Of a stretch of 64,000 bases of DNA, positions 57,003 through 64,000 are shown piece by piece (position 1 is the stretch's first letter; every line of letters starts with the position of its first letter). Both the position numbers and the translations under genes were made by a program. This DNA is from Smaragdicoccus niigatensis DSM 44881 = NBRC 103563 (GTDB lineage Bacteria; Actinomycetota; Actinomycetes; Mycobacteriales; Mycobacteriaceae). The stretch is taken from assembly GCF_000380645.1 (NCBI RefSeq), contig NZ_AQXZ01000019.1:248001-312000 (forward strand). The letters run 5' to 3'. Below the pieces are notes generated by a model. The model saw only the letters and a list, made by a program, of their open reading frames with translations. It had not been told where the DNA came from and did no database searches.

Positions 57003-57842
57003 CTATCCTGCGGCGACGAGCCAGCGTTCTGGGATTTCAGTGCGAAGAGTGTCGTTGGAGGCACCTGTGTATCCGTGCCACAGCTCGGTCATGTCGAACT
57101 GCACGACGTAGAACCACTCGGGCTTGGCGTCCTCGCGGTCCCAGGTTTCGTCCTCGGGCGCGGGACTTTCGTAGGCGAGAGTCGCGATCGTGCCGGTCGC
57201 TCCGCGGACGTATTCGGGAGTGCGCGTGTAGAAGAGCGCGGGCAGTTCGCGGACTGTCACCGCGTCGCCGACCTTGAACTTGGCCGGATCAGCAAGGCCT
57301 GCGAACACGCCCGGATCGCCCTTGCCGACCGCGTGCTTGTGGTGCTTGTTCCGCTTGACGTTCGTCCCGTCGCCCTCGAACTTCGGCTTCGCCTCGAGTT
57401 TCTTCCCGGCAAGTCCGTCTTTGTAGCGATCCTGTACCTCGGCCATGCGCTCGCTCAGCTCGCCCAGGCTGATGTGGTGCTTCTCGACCAGATTGCGGGC
57501 GACCGCGAGCAGCCACCGACCGTAGTACGGAAGTCCCAGGTACATCGCGCGACCGAGGTCGACGTTGCCGATACGCCGCCGCTCTTCGGAGATCCAGATT
57601 CCCCGCCACGCGAGAACCTCGCAGATCACGTAGGTGGCTTCTTCCCAGATCTCGTACTGCTTGTTCTCGTACTTGATCGGGGCGTCCGGCTCACCGCCGA
57701 CGTCGTGGTCGCACTTCAGATAAGCCGCGATGTGCGCGTGGTCAAGGAGATCAGGTGCCGGTGCGTCCGGAATCTCGGGAAAACGGGACTTTAGTCGGGC
57801 CACTAAATCCAAGTGGTCTGCCCGCTCTTTTGCAGTGCTCAT
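57003..57842 (-). CDS. Fused thiocyanate hydrolase beta-alpha subunit (NHase-beta-like)
   Basis: 279 aa, ATG 57842. The N-terminal half (about 1-155) resembles SCNase beta: HDVGGEPDAPIKYENKQYEI, VLAWRGIWISEERRR, LGLPYYGRWLLAVARNLVEK. The C-terminal half (about 185-279) resembles SCNase alpha: FKVGDAVTVRELPALFYTRT, RGATGTIATLAYESPAPEDE, LRTEIPERWLVAA. A charged KNKHHKHAVGKG linker joins them. In Thiobacillus these are separate subunits (ScnB, ScnA). NHase beta has the same fused order, so an ancestral state is also possible. It is the first gene of the operon, 8 nt before scnC. Confidence 0.7.
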   Translation of the reverse strand: MSTAKERADHLDLVARLKSRFPEIPDAPAPDLLDHAHIAAYLKCDHDVGGEPDAPIKYENKQYEIWEEATYVICEVLAWRGIWISEERRRIGNVDLGRAMYLGLPYYGRWLLAVARNLVEKHHISLGELSERMAEVQDRYKDGLAGKKLEAKPKFEGDGTNVKRNKHHKHAVGKGDPGVFAGLADPAKFKVGDAVTVRELPALFYTRTPEYVRGATGTIATLAYESPAPEDETWDREDAKPEWFYVVQFDMTELWHGYTGASNDTLRTEIPERWLVAAG

Positions 57843-57951
57843 TCGGGCCCCTTCGTCGCGACGACTGGTTGACTAGGGTTCGACTTTCAATCTATTGCCC
57901 GATTTGTCGCAGGAACAGACCTCGCGAGAACTCGCCCGAAAGGGCAAGACC

Positions 57952-59652
57952 TCAGGACGGGTACACGCGTGCCAGTAAGTCTTCGTAGACGAGCCAGCCG
58001 ACGAGGTTGCCGTCGTCGCCGAGTACCGGCGCCCCGCCCTGAAATGCCAAGGTGTCGAGCATTTCTCGCAGTTCCGCGTTGGGCGGGACGGTCGTCGGGT
58101 GCGTGATCAGCCCGTTGATCAGGGTGACCCGCGCGCCGCTCGCTTCCAGGAGATCGTGCGAGCTGAGGCAGCCTACGTAATGACCTTCGCCGTCGACGAC
58201 AGGAAGCAGGTTGTGCGGCGACCGCGCCAACGCAGCCGCGGCCTCCGCGGGTGAACTGGTGATCGGAATAGGCTCGGGCACTTCGCGTGCGACCGCGGCC
58301 GCGGTGATCACTTCTCTCATTTCGCTCTCCATCTCGCGGGCTCGCAGCAGCCGCGCGACCAGCGCTGCCATGGCGACCGCAAGAGCCAGCGGCACGACGA
58401 GCGTGAGCTCACGGGTCAACTCGTAGATGAGAACGATGCCGGTGAGCGCAGCGCGCTCCGCACTTGCGAAAGCGGCCGCCATGCCCACCAGTCCGTACAC
58501 CGCGGGCGACGAGGCATCGGACCACAACTCGCCGACGATCAGGCCAAAGGCTGTGCCCGCCATCGCCCCGATGAACAACGTCGGCGCGAAAACACCGCCG
58601 AGTCCGCCGATTCCAAGGGTGAAACTCGTCGCAACGATCTTCCCGACCATAAGAACAAGTACCAGTGCCAGGCCGTAATGACCCTCGATCGCATTCGCGA
58701 GCACCGGATACCCCGAGCCGTACATCTCGGGCAGTGCGAGGAGCAGGAGGCCCAGCAGGACACCTCCGACCGCCGGACGCAGCCACTCCGGGCCACGCCA
58801 TACCCAGTCGCAGATTCGGGCCACCAACGGGACCGACCGCGCAAACACGATGCCGACCAGCCCCGCTGCCAACCCGACCAGCAGAAACACCGGCAGCTCG
58901 GTGAGTTTGTCGGCGTGCATGACGGGCATGGGGAACAGCGGCGCCTCCCCGATGACCGCCTTTCCGATGACATGCGCGGTCCAGCTCGACAACATGACTG
59001 CTCCGAGCGACCTGGTCGTGTAGTTGCGAATGATGATCTCCATCGCAAAGAACGTCCCCGAGATCGGCGCGTTGAAGGCGGTCGAGATGCCGGCCGCAGC
59101 GCCACATGCGATGAGCAATCGCATGCGCGCCGAGTCGATTCGGAATACGGAGGCGATCGCCGAGCCCACTGCTGAGCCGATGGCGACCATCGGTCCTTCG
59201 CGGCCAACCGAGCCACCGCCACCCATCGTGATCGCAGACCCTAGCGTCTTCACGGCGGTGATGCGCGAGGTGACTCCGGCGCCGTGATCAGCGTATGGGT
59301 TCGAGGATTCCTTCGTCCCGCCGAGTCGCCGCGCCTCCGGTGCCAGCCAGTAGACGAGCGGGCCATAGATCGCACCGGTCACGACGGGGGCGAGAACGAG
59401 GAACCACAGTCCCAACCCCGGAAGACGCAAGCTGGGTCCGCGCCCCGGATACTCATCGAATCCCGTGACCGCGTTCGTGAAAACCTCGATCAGCCAACGG
59501 AATACCAGTGCTCCGCAGCCGGTGAGCGCACCCACGACGATCGCCAGGAGCACGACCGCATTGGGTGATTCTCGCAGCCATCGCCGGACCCCCGCGCTCT
59601 GCCGAACGCGGAGAATACGACGGGGTTCAGTAGCCCCGCCCCCGGTGCTCAT
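57952..59652 (-). CDS. ClC-type anion channel/transporter with CBS pair
   Basis: 566 aa. The ClC signature GSVGREGPMVAIGS (gating Glu152) and GIGGLGGVFAPTLFIGAMAG are present; a CBS pair occupies the last about 130 residues (NLLPVVDGEGHYVGCLSSHD, GAPVLGDDGNLVGWLVYED). The usual GSGIP/GxGVP selectivity motif reads GAGVT (residues 124-128), with Ala at the central position. ClC channels can conduct thiocyanate. It lies 109 bp upstream of, and in the same direction as, the scn operon. Confidence 0.85.
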   Translation of the reverse strand: MSTGGGATEPRRILRVRQSAGVRRWLRESPNAVVLLAIVVGALTGCGALVFRWLIEVFTNAVTGFDEYPGRGPSLRLPGLGLWFLVLAPVVTGAIYGPLVYWLAPEARRLGGTKESSNPYADHGAGVTSRITAVKTLGSAITMGGGGSVGREGPMVAIGSAVGSAIASVFRIDSARMRLLIACGAAAGISTAFNAPISGTFFAMEIIIRNYTTRSLGAVMLSSWTAHVIGKAVIGEAPLFPMPVMHADKLTELPVFLLVGLAAGLVGIVFARSVPLVARICDWVWRGPEWLRPAVGGVLLGLLLLALPEMYGSGYPVLANAIEGHYGLALVLVLMVGKIVATSFTLGIGGLGGVFAPTLFIGAMAGTAFGLIVGELWSDASSPAVYGLVGMAAAFASAERAALTGIVLIYELTRELTLVVPLALAVAMAALVARLLRAREMESEMREVITAAAVAREVPEPIPITSSPAEAAAALARSPHNLLPVVDGEGHYVGCLSSHDLLEASGARVTLINGLITHPTTVPPNAELREMLDTLAFQGGAPVLGDDGNLVGWLVYEDLLARVYPS

Positions 59653-59676
59653 GAACGCATTATGCGGTCTATCCGG

Positions 59677-61230
59677 CTAGCCGATACCCAGGTCGCACAA
59701 CGAACCGAACGCGCAGGGAACCGATTCCCCAGTGACGACGATCGTCGTCTTGAGCGTGGCGGGCGGGTTGGTGCCGTTCGAGGCGGTGATCGTCAGCGGG
59801 TAGGTCCCCCCTTCGGTCGGCGTCCCGGAGAGGACACCGCTCGAGGACAGGTGGAGCCCCTTCGGCAGCGGACTCGACGTGGAGACCGTCGGCACCGGGT
59901 AACCGGCGGCCGCGAACGAGAACGAATATCCCTGTCCGGTCTGACCATTCGGCGGTTCACCGGAGATCGAAGGCGCAGCGTCAATGAGGAGAGTCACCGC
60001 CAGGTGCGCATCCGGGTTGACCCCGTTCGACGCCGTGATGGACACCGGGAACGATCCCGATTCTGTCGGCGTCCCGTAGAGCACGCCTTCGGGCGAGAGC
60101 GTCAGGCCCGCGGGCAGGGTGCTGTCGGTCGTGACGACTGGTGCCGGCATCCCCGCGGTCGTAAACGCGAACGTGTATTCCTGACCGACCATGCCAGCGG
60201 AGGGGTCACCGGAAACGGTGGGCGGCACCTGGACCTTGAGCACCGACACCGAGTTCGTGCCGTAGTTCGCGACGTACCCGGTTTTACCGTCCGGGGTGAA
60301 CGCGACTCCCAATGGAGTAGTACCGACTGAAACGGTGCCGGCGACGGTCTGCGTCGCGGTATCGATGATCGCGATCGCGTCACCGTTGCTCTCGGTGACA
60401 TAGGCACGCGAACCGTCCGGTGTGAAAGTCACGCGCGACGGATCTCCGACGACCGGGATGTTCGACACCGCATAGGTCGCGGTGTTGATGACCGAAACCG
60501 AATTCGACGCCTGGTCGGCGACGTAAACGAGTGAACCGTCGGGTGAGACCGCGAGGTTCGCCGGCATATCGCCCACATTGATGTTGGTGCCCGCGGCCGG
60601 TCCATTCGCGTCAATCAACTTGTTCGTCGCGGTGTCGATGACGCTGACACTGTCCTGGGCGAGGTTGGTGACGTAGGCGCGAGTTCCGTCTTTGGAGAAC
60701 GCGACATCGCGGGGCTGGGAACCGACCGAGATCGTTGCGGTGACGGTCTTGCTGGCGATGTCGAAAACACTCACCGAATTCGAGTCCAGGTTCGTGACAT
60801 AGGCAGCGGTGCCATCGGGCTTCAGGGAAAGGCCCTGCGGAAGGTTGCCAACGGGGTAATTCACCGCCGCCGTCGACGCCACATCGACGAGCGAAATCGT
60901 GTTGCTCGCCGAGTTCGCGACATACAACGTCTTCCCGTCGGGGCTCACCGCCAAGTCGCGCGGCCCGCTCCCGACGGACAGCGTTCCGGTGACGGTGTTG
61001 GTCGCGGTATCGATGACGCTCACGCTGTCGGACGAACCGTTCGAGACGTACGCGTGAGATCCATCCGGGGAGACCGCGACGTCACGCGGCTCGTTGCCCA
61101 CGGCGATCGTGGTGGTGACTGTATCGGCGTTCGCGACGCCCGCCGACAACAGCGTGCTGACAGTGGTGGTGATTCCGGCAAAAGCGATGCCGCACAGGAA
61201 CTTTGCCGATGAATCCGGCCGGGGGTGCAT
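59677..61230 (-). CDS. Secreted YVTN beta-propeller protein with two He_PIG/Ig-like domains
   Basis: 517 aa, ATG 61230, signal peptide to about residue 36 (GVANADT). About seven repeats of the form PRDVAVSPDGSHAYVSN, SDSVSVIDTATNTVTGTLSV form a beta-propeller (YVTN type). Two He_PIG/Ig-like domains follow (PPTVSGDPSAGMVGQEYTFA, GLTLSPEGVLYGTPTESGSF; APSISGEPPNGQTGQGYSFS). Such proteins are cell-surface adhesins or ligand-binders. No anchor motif is visible. Confidence 0.8.
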   Translation of the reverse strand: MHPRPDSSAKFLCGIAFAGITTTVSTLLSAGVANADTVTTTIAVGNEPRDVAVSPDGSHAYVSNGSSDSVSVIDTATNTVTGTLSVGSGPRDLAVSPDGKTLYVANSASNTISLVDVASTAAVNYPVGNLPQGLSLKPDGTAAYVTNLDSNSVSVFDIASKTVTATISVGSQPRDVAFSKDGTRAYVTNLAQDSVSVIDTATNKLIDANGPAAGTNINVGDMPANLAVSPDGSLVYVADQASNSVSVINTATYAVSNIPVVGDPSRVTFTPDGSRAYVTESNGDAIAIIDTATQTVAGTVSVGTTPLGVAFTPDGKTGYVANYGTNSVSVLKVQVPPTVSGDPSAGMVGQEYTFAFTTAGMPAPVVTTDSTLPAGLTLSPEGVLYGTPTESGSFPVSITASNGVNPDAHLAVTLLIDAAPSISGEPPNGQTGQGYSFSFAAAGYPVPTVSTSSPLPKGLHLSSSGVLSGTPTEGGTYPLTITASNGTNPPATLKTTIVVTGESVPCAFGSLCDLGIG

Positions 61231-61307
61231 GATCTGAGTTTCGCACCATCAAGATCGCAAAGCGCACGCCGCGCTTGGTCCGCAAAATAACAGTCAGTCA
61301 ACGAATC

Positions 61308-62885
61308 TCAGACGGCTGCGGACCGCAGCGGCGGCACCCCCACGGGCACAGTTTTCTCGTCCGAAATCGCCTTGTCGTTGCGCATGAGCGCGAACGTGAG
61401 AACCACGCTGATACCCACCAATCCGGCGGAGACGAGAAGGCTTGTCCCGAGGGCGGAAACGAACGCCTCGCGCACGACATTCAGCGCTTCCGTCGCTCCC
61501 ATTCGGACGGTTTGCTCGAGGGTCGCCTGCGCTGCCGGAGTGTCGGCAAGAAGCCCGCTCAGGTTGCGTGCTTGATCCTCGGTGACGACCTGGCCACGCT
61601 CGGAGAGCAGCGACATGATCCGGCGCGCTTGCAACTCGTTGAACATGGCTCCGGTGACGGCCACACCGAGCGTCGCGCCGAGTCCGCTGAGGGTGACGAG
61701 CAATCCGGACGCGGCACCCGCCCGATCGCGGTCGACGGCGTTCATCGCCGCGAGGTTCATCGGGGTGAGCGCCAAACCCGTGCCGAATCCGATGAGGGCG
61801 GTCGGGAGCCATAGCTGCGACATCGTCGTCGCGGTCGACAACTGCGCCAGCAGGTAAATGCCACCCGCCATCACCGCCAGGCCGACGACGATGGGCGGAC
61901 GCGGCCCGGTCTTCGCAGCGATCTTCCCGCCGAGCGGCGACCCGATCACCATGAGTCCGGTCAGCGGGAGCAGAACGACGCCGGTCCAGATCGCCGAGTA
62001 ATTGAGCATCTCCTGGAAGTAAAGCGGCAAGAAGAACAGCAATGCGCCGAGCGAGAAGTCGAGCGCGAAGATCACGACGAGCGAACCGGTGAAGTTTCGA
62101 CGCCGGAGCAGGCTGAATTCGATGATCGGCGCGGGCGATCGCAGCTCGATCATCACGAATGCCACCGCGGCCGCCGCCGACAGGCCGAATAGCGCCAGCG
62201 TCGAAGGCGCGGCGAAGCCCCAGCTCGGACCCTGAATCAGGGCCAGGCTCAGCACCGAAAGCAGGAACGCCGACACGAGTGCGCCGGCGTAGTCGATGCG
62301 GCGGGACGCATTCGGGTCGAGGGATTCCGGTGTTGTCATCACGACCGCGGCGATGATCGCGATTCCGATGACGATGCACAGTTCGAAGATCGAACGCCAA
62401 TTCAGGGTGGCGATCAGGACTCCGCCAATGAGGATCCCGACCCCGGACACCAACTCCGTGGCCCCACCCCACAGGCCGATGGCGAGGGCACGTTTGGCGT
62501 CGACGAAGACGTCGGTGATGACGGACATCGACGCGGGGATCATCGCCGCGGCCCCGATTCCGGAGACCCCGATTCCCGCGATCAAGACCGGGGTGTCATT
62601 CGCCAGGGCGGCAATCGCCGATCCGATGACGAAGAACGCGGTTCCGACCAGCAACACGAGGCGGCGCCCGAACACGTCCGCGACTCGGCCAGCCGCGATC
62701 ATGAGCGCCGAATACGGGATGAGAAATGCGGTGACAGTCCACTGCAGTTCCTCGACGGAGGTGCCGAACTCTTTGTGGATCGAGGCGAGCGCGACGACGA
62801 TCGCGGCAGTCGGAAGTTGTGCGATACCCGCGGCGGTGACCGTGGCCGCCAGCGTGGTGTTCTCACCCATTCGACTCGAACCCAT
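61308..62885 (-). CDS. DHA2-family (EmrB/QacA-type) MFS exporter
   Basis: 525 aa from ATG 62885 (GGGAGG upstream; the frame is open further upstream). 14 hydrophobic segments; motifs ADVFGRRLVLLVGTAFFVIG after TM2, GVSGIGAAAMIPASMSVITD around TM4, and a long loop after TM14. It exports hydrophobic compounds by proton antiport. No regulator lies beside it. Confidence 0.88.
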   Translation of the reverse strand: MGSSRMGENTTLAATVTAAGIAQLPTAAIVVALASIHKEFGTSVEELQWTVTAFLIPYSALMIAAGRVADVFGRRLVLLVGTAFFVIGSAIAALANDTPVLIAGIGVSGIGAAAMIPASMSVITDVFVDAKRALAIGLWGGATELVSGVGILIGGVLIATLNWRSIFELCIVIGIAIIAAVVMTTPESLDPNASRRIDYAGALVSAFLLSVLSLALIQGPSWGFAAPSTLALFGLSAAAAVAFVMIELRSPAPIIEFSLLRRRNFTGSLVVIFALDFSLGALLFFLPLYFQEMLNYSAIWTGVVLLPLTGLMVIGSPLGGKIAAKTGPRPPIVVGLAVMAGGIYLLAQLSTATTMSQLWLPTALIGFGTGLALTPMNLAAMNAVDRDRAGAASGLLVTLSGLGATLGVAVTGAMFNELQARRIMSLLSERGQVVTEDQARNLSGLLADTPAAQATLEQTVRMGATEALNVVREAFVSALGTSLLVSAGLVGISVVLTFALMRNDKAISDEKTVPVGVPPLRSAAV

Positions 62886-63062
62886 GTCAACCTCCCGCGT
62901 CGATCTTGTCACTCGACACGGCCTGGATTCACCTGATCGGTGGAACCGGACGTCCCCCGTCAGATCGACCCTCCGGAGGACATAACTCCTGCTCACAGAT
63001 TGCGATCGTTGACCTCAGCGCCGAACAAGCCGGCGAGAAACCTCGCAAGACAGGACAACACA

Positions 63063-63458
63063 ATGACCACTATCGCGGCCACCGCCACCGTCGACTCCTG
63101 GGCCAAGAAGTGCCCACGGATCGAAATGAAGATCCTCAACAGCACCAACAAGACGCTTCACCTGCAGCGGTTGACCAACCCCGACGGCAAATGGGTTACC
63201 GAGCCGCCGACCGTTCTCCGGCCACACGAGAGCGCAGTCGTCAGCGCAGTGAGCGGATGCCCCGACGGATTCAGCGTGATGATGAGCTACCGCATCGGAA
63301 AGACCTGCGCACGTGCGGATTTCACCGCCCACAACCACACCTGGTCGGGTGGCGCTGGTACTGCGACGACCGGCGTGATCGGCAGCAAGATCTACGACGT
63401 TTTCAGCCACCTGGACAGCGGATCACCGGTCTTTAGTGCGGAGTACCTGCTGAGCTGA
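63063..63458 (+). CDS. Aegerolysin/ET79-like protein without signal peptide
   Basis: 131 aa from ATG 63063. Aligns with the secreted protein at 18767: CPRIEMKILNSTNKTLHLQR / ATIEMTITNNTAYTMFLDGD; GKWVTEPPTVLRPHESAVVS / GDWIVAPPKQLAPGATETVS; GSPVFSAEYLL / GSPNMIASYTIL. It has three Cys and no export signal, suggesting a cytoplasmic or non-classically released form. The family is inferred. Its end overlaps the convergent MFS gene by 26 bp. Confidence 0.6.
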   Translation: MTTIAATATVDSWAKKCPRIEMKILNSTNKTLHLQRLTNPDGKWVTEPPTVLRPHESAVVSAVSGCPDGFSVMMSYRIGKTCARADFTAHNHTWSGGAGTATTGVIGSKIYDVFSHLDSGSPVFSAEYLLS

Positions 63459-64000
63459 CTGGAGACAAGTCCTCGAGATAGCGCGGCTTGCAGGCCTGCC
63501 ACGCACCGGCGAGCATCACAATCAGCGCGACCGCGAGCACCGCGAACGAGGAATTCCAGCCACCCGTCGCGTCGTGCAGGAGTCCGAACAGAACCGGGCC
63601 GAGGCACGCCACGAGGTAGCCCATCCCCTGCGCGAAACCCGACAAGGCAGCCGAACCCTGCGGCGTGCGCGTGCGCAGGTTGATCAGCGTCAGCGCCAGC
63701 GGGAACGTGCTCGGCCCGAGGCCCAGGATCACGACCCACAGGATCGGCGCCGCCATCGGAGCCCACAACAGACCGGCATAGCCGATCCCGCTCGCCACTG
63801 CGCAAGCGACCGCGACCGGGAACGGATTCCGGATGCGCGCCGCAAACGTGGGCGCAGCGAGCGCCGGGACAAGTCCCATGAAGGCGAAGAGTGCGAGCAT
63901 CGTCGCGGCGAACGCTTCGGAGGCTCCGGCCTCGACGAACAGTGCCGGCAACCAGGTGAACATCGCGTAGGTCGCGAACGACGTCATACCGAACATCGCC
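63433..64000 (-). CDS. CynX/NimT-type MFS transporter, N-terminus beyond window
   Basis: The reading frame is open to the right window edge (189 residues seen). C-terminal six helices of an MFS protein: SFATYAMFTWLPALFVEAGA, VVILGLGPSTFPLALTLINL and LSGFAQGMGYLVACLGPVLF. This matches the CynX/NimT group (cyanate or 2-nitroimidazole transport). CynX transports cyanate, chemically close to thiocyanate, but no functional link to the scn region is implied by distance. The start is outside the window. Confidence 0.75.
   Translation of the reverse strand, partial: AMFGMTSFATYAMFTWLPALFVEAGASEAFAATMLALFAFMGLVPALAAPTFAARIRNPFPVAVACAVASGIGYAGLLWAPMAAPILWVVILGLGPSTFPLALTLINLRTRTPQGSAALSGFAQGMGYLVACLGPVLFGLLHDATGGWNSSFAVLAVALIVMLAGAWQACKPRYLEDLSPVSSAGTPH

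Noticed and set aside
58678-59175. Plus-strand frame over the ClC gene
   Set aside because: Arg/Gln-rich shadow with no hydrophobic or domain signal; the minus strand encodes ClC.

Overview
The window is high-GC, densely packed actinobacterial chromosome. The gene content points to a mycolic-acid-lineage organism (Mycobacteriales, Nocardiaceae-like): many TetR regulators, F420/LLM-type oxidoreductases, MpaB- and AurF-type oxygenases, a FadE/FadA/FadB set, a FadD12-like acyl-CoA ligase, a DUF222/HNH protein, DUF732- and cutinase-like secreted proteins, VirS-like AraC regulators, numerous lipoproteins, and frequent GTG starts with ATGA/GTGA overlaps. The genus is inference. I saw no rRNA, tRNA, CRISPR array, transposase or phage gene.

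Layout. 1-7 kb: an EmrB/QacA-type exporter (cut by the window edge) with a divergent TetR, a VIT1-like transporter, an adenylate cyclase, a methyltransferase/F420-type reductase pair, BluB and small proteins. 6.5-10.5 kb: hydrolase + aldehyde dehydrogenase, divergent from an AraC regulator. 10.6-14.3 kb: MpaB-NTF2-LLM operon, then an AurF-like diiron oxygenase. 14.3-17 kb: TetR, NarL-type response regulator and a convergent kinase. 17-19.2 kb: DUF222-HNH protein and a secreted aegerolysin-like protein. 19.3-24.6 kb: fadE-fadA-fadB beta-oxidation genes and a TetR. 24.6-29 kb: molybdopterin oxidoreductase, ferredoxin and FprA-like reductase, flanked by two near-identical TetR genes. 29-34.4 kb: EthD protein, tandemly duplicated lipoproteins, SDR with divergent AraC, and secreted proteins. 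34.8-47.6 kb: FadD, MFS and a set of four beta-lactamase-fold lipoproteins, three of which have lost the catalytic Ser and Lys, interspersed with a flavin monooxygenase and a teichoic-acid-type glycerophosphotransferase. 47.8-52 kb: membrane/DUF2156 lipid genes and a cutinase-like protein. 52-59.7 kb: a sulfur island. 59.7-64 kb: a beta-propeller surface protein, a DHA2 exporter, a second aegerolysin-like protein and a CynX-type MFS (cut by the window end).

The most coherent and unusual region is the sulfur island (52.2-59.7 kb). A CstR-type persulfide sensor, a TauE/SafE exporter, a CstB-like metallo-beta-lactamase/rhodanese protein, two paralogous tiny Cys-rich proteins and a DUF2892 membrane protein share three near-palindromic CsoR/CstR-type operators. 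They lie next to an apparent cobalt thiocyanate hydrolase operon in which the beta and alpha subunits, separate in the Thiobacillus enzyme, are fused in one polypeptide, followed by the gamma subunit and a P15K-like activator. A ClC channel gene follows. Together they suggest a route thiocyanate -> carbonyl sulfide -> sulfide/persulfide -> sulfite -> export; the link between the two halves is inference.

Other signals worth following are 21-bp-phased CGGCCA direct repeats upstream of both AraC genes, a perfect 22-bp inverted repeat upstream of fadE, a perfect hairpin over the fadE stop codon, and a segmental duplication of the lipoprotein locus that carries a fragment of its EthD neighbour.
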